Positions 57,441 through 64,000 of a stretch of 64,000 nucleotides of DNA are shown piece by piece. Source of the DNA: Segatella baroniae DSM 16972 = JCM 13447 (lineage in GTDB: Bacteria > Bacteroidota > Bacteroidia > Bacteroidales > Bacteroidaceae); assembly GCF_000426585.1 (NCBI RefSeq), contig NZ_AUFQ01000013.1, forward strand, positions 1 through 64,000, given 5' to 3'. Positions within the stretch are counted from its first letter, which is position 1. Every line of letters begins with the position of its first letter. The notes beneath the pieces are model-generated. The model saw nothing but the letters and a program-made list of their open reading frames with translations, made no database searches and was not told where the DNA came from. A program made the position numbers and the translations under genes.

Positions 57441-57486
57441 GACATGCCCCATGCGGAATGAAATTCCATGGGGCATGTCTTTTTTC
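57441..57486 (+). terminator. Terminator after the small membrane protein gene
   Basis: GACATGCCCCATG pairs perfectly with CATGGGGCATGTC (13 bp; the GGAAT/ATTCC pair extends it), followed by seven T residues. Confidence 0.92.
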
Positions 57487-57521
57487 ACCAGAACCATGCA
57501 ATAGGCTGCAACTGAAACATT

Positions 57522-58392
57522 GAAGATTCAAAACCGAAGTGCAAAAATCTATGGTGTGTTAAAAGGTATAATACCATAAAAACACCACAGAGGTTTGCCT
57601 TGCGGCTGGAGGCGTGAAGCCTCCAAAGAGCACAATCAGCAATACAAAAAGAAAAAAGGAGACCGCTGTCTCCCTAAGATTAATCCGGTAAGTACCGTTG
57701 GCACGCTGCACATGAGAAGGCAATGCAGCGGCGTGAGCGCACTAAACGCAATGGTGCAATATCAGATATCTTGGTTTGGCGCATTAAAGAACTTATCGTT
57801 CAGCAGCAATGGTCTCCAAGACAAATTTCAGGTGTATTGAAAAAAGAAGGTATATGCCTATAGCCAACAGAACCGGTATACATCTTAGACCGAAGCAAGC
57901 CGATGGAAGCCGTTTTGGAGACTTCGAAATGGATCTTATCATCGACTCATATCATCATGCAATCCTTACGATTACGGAACGTTCTACCAATAGGCTCTTT
58001 ATGGCTAAACTGCCACATGGGAAGAAAGCAAAATTTGTTGCAAAACAAGTTTGTAGAATATTGTTGCCATATAAGAAACATGTGCATACCATTACCACGG
58101 ATAATGGGCCAGAGTTTGCTGCACATCAAGAGATAACAAAGGCATTAGGGGTTAGAGTATATTTTGCAGATCCATATTCTTCATGGCAAAAGGGGGCTAT
58201 AGAAAATGCCAATAAACTTATCAGACAGTATATTTCTAAAAATGCTAATTTTGATGATTATACTGATAAAAGAATTATGAAGATACAGAAGAAAATTAAT
58301 GCAAGACCGAGACAAAAATTGAATTTTGATACACCTAAACAATGCTTTTACGAGAAGATGAGCTAATTTTTGCACTTGCTGGTTGACTCTAC
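57522..58392 (+). mobile_element. IS30-family insertion sequence, decayed
   Basis: The left end (57522-57548) and right end (58366-58392, reverse strand) share an imperfect inverted repeat centred on AAGTGCAAAAAT. The body holds a broken IS30-type transposase. The last ~90 bp also occur at 343-429. The element lies between the terminator of the small membrane protein gene and tRNA-Arg. Confidence 0.75.
57723..58366 (+). pseudogene. IS30-family transposase, frame-disrupted
   Basis: Two pieces in different frames. 57723-57863 gives RRERTKRNGAISDILVWRIK and ELIVQQQWSPRQISGVLKKE and then a stop. From about 57855 in another frame come IANRTGIHLRPKQADGSRFG, DFEMDLIIDS, ILTITERSTNRLFMAKLPHG, HTITTDNGPEFAAHQEI, YFADPYSSWQKGAIENANKL and ARPRQKLNFDTP, the DDE catalytic domain (DFEMD, TTDNG, and the E in GAIEN). 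About 40-50 codons that normally join these parts are missing, and the HTH-coding start is degraded. Inactive copy. Confidence 0.8.
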
Positions 58393-58460
58393 GAGACATT
58401 AGAGGATATCAAAAGCATAAGAAAAGACTGGCAATATTTGGTGGTTATCAAAAAAACGAC

Positions 58461-58468
58461 TACTTTTG
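58461..58468 (+). promoter_or_regulatory. -7 box of tRNA-Arg
   Basis: TACTTTTG followed by C, with TTTGG about 20 bp upstream, 35 bp before the tRNA. Confidence 0.6.
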
Positions 58469-58502
58469 CAGTCGCAAAATAAGAACGTTTATAAAATATA
58501 TT

Positions 58503-58577
58503 GGTTCAGTAGCTCAGTTGGATTAGAGCAACAGCCTTCTAAGCTGTGGGTCCAGGGTTCGAATCCCTGCTGAATCA
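58503..58577 (+). tRNA. tRNA-Arg(UCU)
   Basis: Cloverleaf with acceptor GGTTCAG/CTGAATC (one G-T pair), D arm AGCTCAGTTGGATTAGAGC, anticodon loop CTTCTAA giving TCT, and T arm CAGGGTTCGAATCCCTG. CCA not encoded. Confidence 0.95.
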
Positions 58578-58606
58578 CATTGGGATTCAGCAGAATTGTC
58601 ATCCCT

Positions 58607-58644
58607 AAGAGGAGAGGATTTCATAGTATGAATTCCTCTTTTGC
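58607..58644 (+). terminator. Terminator after tRNA-Arg
   Basis: AAGAGGA pairs with TCCTCTT and the inner ATTTCATA with TATGAAT; the downstream arm ends in TTTT. Confidence 0.6.
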
Positions 58645-58761
58645 GTTTATACAGGTTGTTTTCGGGACGTGTTTAAGAATGAGTATGCTGAAGAATGGCG
58701 TCTTATATGCAAAGGCTGCGTTAAACTTATGCTTTTCTGCTCTTAATCCTATGTTTTTTAT

Positions 58762-58769
58762 TAATTTTG
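58762..58769 (+). promoter_or_regulatory. -7 box of the aminotransferase gene
   Basis: TAATTTTG followed by C. It overlaps the first possible ATG of the frame (58767), supporting the start at 58797. Confidence 0.55.
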
Positions 58770-58796
58770 CACGGAAAAATCAAGATTACATTTAAA

Positions 58797-60002
58797 ATGC
58801 CTGAAATTTCAGTACGCGGTATAGAGATGCCTGAGTCTCCTATCAGGAAGTTGGCCCCATTGGCAGCCGACGCCAAGAAGCGGGGAATGAAAGTATATCA
58901 TTTGAATATCGGTCAACCCGACCTCCCTACTCCACAATGTGGGCTTGACGCTTTGAAGCATATCGACCGTACCGTGTTGGAATATTCACCGAGCCAGGGA
59001 TATCTGAGCTATCGGGAAAAACTTGTTGACTATTACAAGAAATATGATATTCATGTCACAGCCGACGATATTATCATCACGTCAGGGGGCAGTGAGGCTG
59101 TGCTCTTCGCCTTCATGAGCTGCCTGAACCCGGGCGATGAGATCATCGTTCCCGAACCGGCTTATGCCAACTACATGGCCTTTGCAATCAGCGCAGGTGC
59201 CAAAATCAAGACCATCGCCACAACAATTGACGAAGGTTTTTCGCTTCCAAAGGTTGAAAAGTTTGAAGAACTGATCAATGACCATACACGAGCCATCATG
59301 ATATGCAACCCGAACAACCCCACAGGTTATCTGTATACCCGCCGAGAGATGAACCAGATTAAGGACTTGGTAAAGAAGTATGACCTTTATCTGTTCTCTG
59401 ACGAAGTATACAGAGAGTATATCTATACGGGAAGCCCTTATATCTCGGCTTGCCATCTGGAAGGAATCGAACAGAATGTCGTGCTGATCGACTCGGTTTC
59501 GAAGCGTTATTCCGAATGTGGAATACGAATCGGAGCACTCATCACGAAGAATGAGCAAATCAGAAAGGCCGTCATGAAATTCTGTCAGGCCCGCCTTTCC
59601 CCACCGCTTATCGGACAGATTGTGGCTGAAGCTTCGCTCGACGCGCCAGAAGAGTATTATCGCGACGTTTATGACGAATATGTGGAACGGCGCAAGTGCC
59701 TGATTGATGGCCTGAACAGAATACATGGTGTCTATTCTCCCATTCCCATGGGCGCATTCTATACGGTGGCAAAACTGCCGGTGGATGATGCAGAGAAATT
59801 TTGCAGATGGTGTCTGAAAGACTTTAATTACGAAGGCGAGACCGTAATGATGGCACCGGCTTCCGGCTTCTACACGACTCCCGGGGCAGGCCGCAACCAG
59901 GTGCGTATAGCCTACGTACTGAAGAAAGAAGACCTGGAACGTGCTTTGGTTGTTTTGAAAAAAGCACTTGAGACTTATCCCGGCAGAGTAGACGAAGATT
60001 GA
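58797..60002 (+). CDS. PLP-dependent class I/II aminotransferase (aspartate aminotransferase-like)
   Basis: 401 aa from the ATG at 58797 (MPEISVRGIEMPESPIRKLA). Fold type I aminotransferase: LNIGQPDLPTP, EYSPSQGYLSYREKL, CNPNNPTGYLYTRREM (substrate arginine/asparagine region), FSDEVYREYIYTG and the PLP lysine in DSVSKRYSECGIRIG. The C-terminal arginine lies in GRNQVRIAYVLKKEDL. Preferred amino acid not readable; aspartate or aromatic types are likely. It is followed 10 bp later by the FtsX-type permease gene. Confidence 0.92.
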   Translation: MPEISVRGIEMPESPIRKLAPLAADAKKRGMKVYHLNIGQPDLPTPQCGLDALKHIDRTVLEYSPSQGYLSYREKLVDYYKKYDIHVTADDIIITSGGSEAVLFAFMSCLNPGDEIIVPEPAYANYMAFAISAGAKIKTIATTIDEGFSLPKVEKFEELINDHTRAIMICNPNNPTGYLYTRREMNQIKDLVKKYDLYLFSDEVYREYIYTGSPYISACHLEGIEQNVVLIDSVSKRYSECGIRIGALITKNEQIRKAVMKFCQARLSPPLIGQIVAEASLDAPEEYYRDVYDEYVERRKCLIDGLNRIHGVYSPIPMGAFYTVAKLPVDDAEKFCRWCLKDFNYEGETVMMAPASGFYTTPGAGRNQVRIAYVLKKEDLERALVVLKKALETYPGRVDED

Positions 60003-60012
60003 AGAAAGGTTT

Positions 60013-61266
60013 ATGAATTTCCCGCTGTTTTTAGCCAAGAGACTATTCAAGGAACAGAGCGACGACAAGAAGAAGGTTTCCCGCCCTGCCATCCGCATCG
60101 CCACAGCCGGCGTTGCCATAGGACTGGCGGTAATGATGGTGTCGGTTTGCGTCGTATTGGGATTCAAGCATTCCGTCCGCAACAAGGTGATTGGATTTGG
60201 AAGCCAGATACAAGTAGCTGACTTCATGACTTTGCAGACGTCGGAGTCATACCCCATACAAATGGGCGACTCGATGTTGAGTGTCTTGCGGAAAGTTCCC
60301 GGCGTAAGACATGTCCAACGATTTGCCATGAAGCAGGGGATTTTAAAAACAAATTTAGATTTTCTCGGCGTCATGTTCAAAGGTATTGCCGAGGAATACG
60401 ACACCACTTTCATCCATCAAAACCTGAAATCGGGCTATATACCGAAATTCTCCGGGAACAAAAGCAGCAACCAACTGCTGGTTTCAAAGATTATGGCCGA
60501 CAAGTTGAAGCTGAAAGTTGGTGACAGGATATTTGCCTATTTCATCGACATGAATGCCGGTGTAAAGACGAGACGCTTCACGATAGCCGGCATCTATGAA
60601 ACGAATCTGGCACAATATGACCAAGCCATTTGCTTCACTGACTTACATTCGGTAGTGAAACTCAACGGGTGGGAAGACGACCAGGCCAGCGGAGCGGAAC
60701 TGACGGTAAAGGATTTCAACCAGATAGACCTGTCGGAAGACTACATCATCAAAAACATAAACCGGACTTTAGATGGATATGGAGAGACCTATAGCTCGAA
60801 AACCATCCAAGAAATCAATCCGCAGATATTCTCTTGGCTTGACCTTCTCGACTTGAATGTATGGATTATTCTGGCCCTCATGCTTGCCGTAGCCGGCGTG
60901 ACGATGATATCAGGTCTTCTCATTATTATATTAGAGCGCGTCGCGATGATAGGCGTCTTGAAGGCACTGGGTGCCCGCAACGGAATCATCAGACATACGT
61001 TTTTGTGGTTTGCTTTCTTTATCATAAGTCGGGGACTGCTCATCGGCAACGTCGTCGGTCTGGGGCTGGTTCTCGTGCAGAAAGTCTTTGGTCTGATAAA
61101 GCTCGACCCTTCCATTTATTACGTGAACGTAGTGCCTATAGAAATCAACGTTCCACTATTGATATTGCTGAATCTTGCCACCCTGTTAATCAGTGTCTTT
61201 GTACTGATTGCTCCAAGTTTTCTCATATCTCATATTCACCCTTCCAAGAGCATGCGGTATGAATAG
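60013..61266 (+). CDS. FtsX/LolCE-type ABC permease
   Basis: 417 aa. One N-terminal helix (IRIATAGVAIGLAVMMVSVC), a periplasmic domain (~60-270) and three C-terminal helices (WIILALMLAVAGVTMISGLL, WFAFFIISRGLLIGNVVGLG, LLILLNLATLLISVFVLIAP), ending SKSMRYE. This is the LolC/LolE arrangement of lipoprotein-releasing transporters. No ATPase gene is adjacent; LolD-type ATPases are often elsewhere in Bacteroidota. Possibly co-transcribed with the aminotransferase. Confidence 0.88.
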   Translation: MNFPLFLAKRLFKEQSDDKKKVSRPAIRIATAGVAIGLAVMMVSVCVVLGFKHSVRNKVIGFGSQIQVADFMTLQTSESYPIQMGDSMLSVLRKVPGVRHVQRFAMKQGILKTNLDFLGVMFKGIAEEYDTTFIHQNLKSGYIPKFSGNKSSNQLLVSKIMADKLKLKVGDRIFAYFIDMNAGVKTRRFTIAGIYETNLAQYDQAICFTDLHSVVKLNGWEDDQASGAELTVKDFNQIDLSEDYIIKNINRTLDGYGETYSSKTIQEINPQIFSWLDLLDLNVWIILALMLAVAGVTMISGLLIIILERVAMIGVLKALGARNGIIRHTFLWFAFFIISRGLLIGNVVGLGLVLVQKVFGLIKLDPSIYYVNVVPIEINVPLLILLNLATLLISVFVLIAPSFLISHIHPSKSMRYE

Positions 61267-61385
61267 TACGGCAAAATAGGACAATAGCCGTTACAAAGCG
61301 GATAATTTTGCAATATAGATTAAGTTTATTCTGAGTTAATTGCCATTTTCTGCACAAAACTTTTGGCTTTGCGCAAGGAACATGT

Positions 61386-61393
61386 TACCTTTG
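61386..61393 (+). promoter_or_regulatory. -7 box of the AMP-binding ligase gene
   Basis: TACCTTTG followed by C, 24 bp upstream of the ATG at 61417 and downstream of the earlier in-frame ATG at 61363, so the later start applies. Confidence 0.6.
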
Positions 61394-61416
61394 CACAGAA
61401 AACGAAAGATTGTGCA

Positions 61417-63087
61417 ATGAAATCAATAGCCAGTTTCAACTCATATATTGAACAAAGCATTTTAAGTAATTGGGACAAAGACGCCCTTACCGACTATCAA
61501 GGTATCACGCTACAATATCATGACGTAGCCCGCAAGATTGAAAAGCTGCATATTCTGTTTGAACATGGAGGAATAGAGAAAGGTGATAGAATCGCGTTGT
61601 ACGGACGCAACAGTTCTCATTGGGCGGTAGCTTTTCTGGCAACCGTTACTTATGGTGCCGTGGTCGTTCCCATCCAGCACGAGTTCACTCCCGAACAGGT
61701 TTATCACATCGTAAATCACTCAGAATCGAAATTGCTGTTTGTCGGTGATTTTGCAGCTCCGGCGATTAAAGCGGAAGAAATGCCCGGACTTGAAGGCATT
61801 GTCTATATTCCCGACTTTTCACTAATAGAGTCAAGAAGTGACAGGCTGACATATGCAAGGGAACATCTGAACGCTATTTTCGGTCAGAAATATCCCAAGT
61901 ATTTCAGACCAAAGCATGTTGCATATTATAGGGATGGCAGCGAGGATCTGGCAATGATCAACTATACCAGTGGAACGACCGGGTTCTCCAAAGGCGTGAT
62001 GCTTCCTTACAGGACGCTTGTCAGCAATGTCGATTATGTAATGGAAGCCATCGGCACAAAGCTGGACAAGAACAATCGGAATGCCCTTTCCATCCTCCCC
62101 ATGGCACACATGTATGGACTTCTTGTCGAATTTCTCTTCGAGTTTTGTTTTGGCAACCACATTTATTTCTTGACACGGCTCCCGAGTCCTTCGTTTATAG
62201 CCGAGGCTTGTGCCGAAGTAAAGCCCGCCCTGTTGGTGTCCGTTCCCTTGATTGTCGAGAAGATCATCAGAAAAAAGATTTTCCCACTGTTGGAAACGAA
62301 CAAGGTCAAGTTCCTGCTGAATATTCCCGTGCTCAACAAGAAGATAAAAGAACGCCTTGTCGAGATAGTGAAAGCCGAGTTTGGCGGAAAAATCTATGAG
62401 ATTATCGTGGGAGGAGCCGGCCTTAACAGGGAGGTGGAAGCCTTCTTGTCGAGTATCGGATTTCCCATCACGGTGGGGTATGGCACAACGGAGACCGCTC
62501 CATTGATTACGTTTACGGATTGGACTGATTTCGTGCCGGGCAGTTGTGGTACTCCCGTGGCCAATATGGAAGTGAAGATCTTGAGTGACGACCCACAGAG
62601 TAAGGCGGGCGAAATCGTCACCCGTGGCACCAATGTCATGATCGGCTATTATAAAAACGACGAGGCAACAAAGGCTGTTTTGGACGATAACGGATGGTTC
62701 CATACGGGCGACTTGGGCAAAATGAGTGCTGACGGACATGTGTTCATACGCGGCAGAATCAAGAATATGCTCCTTGGAGCCAATGGGCAGAATATATATC
62801 CTGAAGAAATTGAGGACAAGTTGAACTCCATGACGCTGGTAAGCGAGAGCCTGATCATTCAAGATGGCGACAAGCTCATAGGTTTGGTTTATCCGGATTA
62901 TGAGGAAATCAAATCGCTGGAGTTTGACGAAGCGGATGTCATGGGAATCATGGAGCATAACCGCAACGACCTCAACGCCATGCTCCCCCATTTTGCCAGG
63001 CTGTCGGCAATCAGAATCCATGAGACAGAATTTGAAAGGACGCCGAAGAAAAGCATTAAGCGGTATCTTTATCAAGTGAAGAACTAA
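61417..63087 (+). CDS. AMP-forming acyl-CoA synthetase, long-chain type
   Basis: 556 aa. ANL-family motifs: INYTSGTTGFSKGVMLPYR (P-loop), SILPMAHMYGLL, VGGAGLNREVEAFL, VGYGTTETAPLITFT, FHTGDLGKMSADGHVFIRGR and the catalytic C-terminal lysine in FERTPKKSIKRYL. It activates a carboxylic acid, by length and motifs a long-chain fatty acid, to its CoA thioester. The paralogous gene right after it is 60% or more identical over the aligned N-terminal part by eye. Confidence 0.9.
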   Translation: MKSIASFNSYIEQSILSNWDKDALTDYQGITLQYHDVARKIEKLHILFEHGGIEKGDRIALYGRNSSHWAVAFLATVTYGAVVVPIQHEFTPEQVYHIVNHSESKLLFVGDFAAPAIKAEEMPGLEGIVYIPDFSLIESRSDRLTYAREHLNAIFGQKYPKYFRPKHVAYYRDGSEDLAMINYTSGTTGFSKGVMLPYRTLVSNVDYVMEAIGTKLDKNNRNALSILPMAHMYGLLVEFLFEFCFGNHIYFLTRLPSPSFIAEACAEVKPALLVSVPLIVEKIIRKKIFPLLETNKVKFLLNIPVLNKKIKERLVEIVKAEFGGKIYEIIVGGAGLNREVEAFLSSIGFPITVGYGTTETAPLITFTDWTDFVPGSCGTPVANMEVKILSDDPQSKAGEIVTRGTNVMIGYYKNDEATKAVLDDNGWFHTGDLGKMSADGHVFIRGRIKNMLLGANGQNIYPEEIEDKLNSMTLVSESLIIQDGDKLIGLVYPDYEEIKSLEFDEADVMGIMEHNRNDLNAMLPHFARLSAIRIHETEFERTPKKSIKRYLYQVKN

Positions 63088-63142
63088 TTAGTCATCATCA
63101 AAGACATACATAAAACAACATCATCATTTAAATTCATTAATT

Positions 63143-64000
63143 ATGGAAAATGTGCCTAGTTTTAATGAGTTAATACAAAAGACCATCATCGACAATTGGG
63201 AACTTGACGCATTAACAGACTTCAAGGGTGCAACTCTTCAATACCATGACGTAGCACGCAAAATCGAGAAACTCCACATCATGTTTGAGAACAGTGGGGT
63301 TGTCAAAGGTGATAAAATCGCGCTTTGCGGTAGGAATAGTGCCAGCTGGGCCGTTGCTTTCCTGGCCACATTGACGTATGGTGCTGTCGCCGTGCCCATT
63401 CTGCATGAGTTTACCGCAGACCAGATTCACAACATAGTCAATCATAGTGGGGCCAAATTGCTGTTTGTAGGGGATGTCGTGGCTACGCAGATTGACCCCA
63501 CGAAAATGCTTGGGCTTGAAGGTATCATTTATATACCGGACTATTCGTTGGTGGTTTCCAGAACGGACAAACTCACTTATGCCCGCGAACATCTGAATGC
63601 AATCTTCGGGCAGAAATATCCCAAGTATTTCCGCAAAGAGCATGTAAACTACTATATAGAGCAATCGCCGGAGGATTTGGCACTCATCAATTATACGAGT
63701 GGTACGACCGGATTCTCCAAAGGTGTGATGATACCCTATCGGGCGGTATGGGGCAATGCCGACTTTGCGCAACATGTATTGGGCAAACAGATTCAGAGAG
63801 GTGACCGTGTAATCAGCATTCTGCCCATGGCCCACATGTACGGCATGGCCTTCGAGTTCATTTTCGAGTTTCTGAAAGGTTGCCACATCTTCTATTTGAC
63901 GCGTATCCCCAGCCCTGCCATCATAGCTCAGGCGTTTGCGGAAGTCAAGCCAAAGGTAATCATCGCCGTGCCGTTGGTGATAGAAAAGATCATCAAGAAA
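63143..64000 (+). CDS. Second AMP-forming acyl-CoA synthetase, partial at window end
   Basis: 286 codons are visible and the frame runs off the right edge. The start MENVPSFNELIQKTIIDNWE and the body track the preceding gene closely: ALTDFKGATLQYHDVARKIE, EHLNAIFGQKYPKYFRKEHV, INYTSGTTGFSKGVMIPYR and SILPMAHMYGMAFEF. The C-terminal half with the catalytic lysine is outside. It starts 55 bp after the first ligase gene, so this is a tandem duplication, and the two may have split substrate ranges. Confidence 0.9.
   Translation, partial: MENVPSFNELIQKTIIDNWELDALTDFKGATLQYHDVARKIEKLHIMFENSGVVKGDKIALCGRNSASWAVAFLATLTYGAVAVPILHEFTADQIHNIVNHSGAKLLFVGDVVATQIDPTKMLGLEGIIYIPDYSLVVSRTDKLTYAREHLNAIFGQKYPKYFRKEHVNYYIEQSPEDLALINYTSGTTGFSKGVMIPYRAVWGNADFAQHVLGKQIQRGDRVISILPMAHMYGMAFEFIFEFLKGCHIFYLTRIPSPAIIAQAFAEVKPKVIIAVPLVIEKIIKK

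Noticed and set aside
59082-60413. 443-codon open frame on the minus strand
   Set aside because: Spans the aminotransferase and permease genes in antisense; both sense genes have clear domain motifs.

Overview
The window looks like a chromosomal segment of a Bacteroidales bacterium (phylum Bacteroidota). The main evidence is the repeated promoter element TAnnTTTG (TACCTTTG, TACTTTTG, TATCTTTG, TAATTTTG) shortly upstream of many genes, typical of the primary sigma factor of this group. Family content agrees: a Bacteroidota-type ATP synthase cluster (atpD-atpC-membrane protein-atpBEFHAG), a menaquinone cluster joined to a 2-oxoacid:ferredoxin oxidoreductase, a HU protein fused to a membrane segment and LysM-like domain, TonB-dependent outer-membrane transport and SPII lipoproteins. 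The genus cannot be fixed from the sequence alone.

Layout. 1-6.8 kb is accessory DNA: a broken IS256-family transposase, a 3' scrap of an IS30-family element, tRNA-Ser(UGA), then a leftward four-gene cassette (AbiEi antitoxin, AbiEii toxin, a 697-aa DUF262 protein and a RelA/SpoT-type HD hydrolase) that looks like a defence module. Behind it are the tail of an IS21-family istA, an intact-looking istB and the left end of an IS110-family element. 6.8-13.4 kb: rnz, a lipoprotein and mazG leftward, valS rightward from a divergent promoter region, and a clostripain-family lipoprotein. 13.4-19.8 kb: a 37-bp perfect inverted repeat, then carB, carA and a PurF-like amidotransferase in one leftward operon. 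19.9-24.7 kb: an orphan Wza-like exporter and ftsY-rimO-HU-HU/LysM. 24.8-32.3 kb: ATP synthase operon. 32.4-34.9 kb: pyk-pfkA. 35.2-40.1 kb: TolC, membrane fusion protein, ABC ATPase and permease. 40.1-41.9 kb: divergent HAD phosphatase and mltG. 41.9-51.0 kb: one probable long leftward operon (TPR, ferredoxin, korA, korB, korC, hotdog thioesterase, menF, menD, menB, menC, menE). 51.3-53.0 kb: a short HPPK-like gene and an M64 peptidase. 53.2-57.5 kb: a 41-bp tandem repeat, a TonB receptor, a HAD gene remnant, a WG-repeat protein and a small membrane protein. 57.5-64 kb: a decayed IS30-family element, tRNA-Arg(UCU), an aminotransferase, an FtsX-type permease and two tandem AMP-binding ligases, the second cut by the window end.

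How the genes fit together: most of the window is housekeeping energy and cofactor metabolism. Glycolytic exit (pfkA, pyk), H+-type ATP synthase, 2-oxoacid:ferredoxin oxidoreductase and menaquinone synthesis form the bioenergetic core; carAB makes carbamoyl phosphate. The part most likely to hold something new is the left AbiE-DUF262-HD cassette, with candidate AbiEi operators around its promoter. Secondary points of interest are the membrane-anchored HU/LysM protein, the PurF paralogue in the carAB operon and four unrelated intergenic repeat structures.
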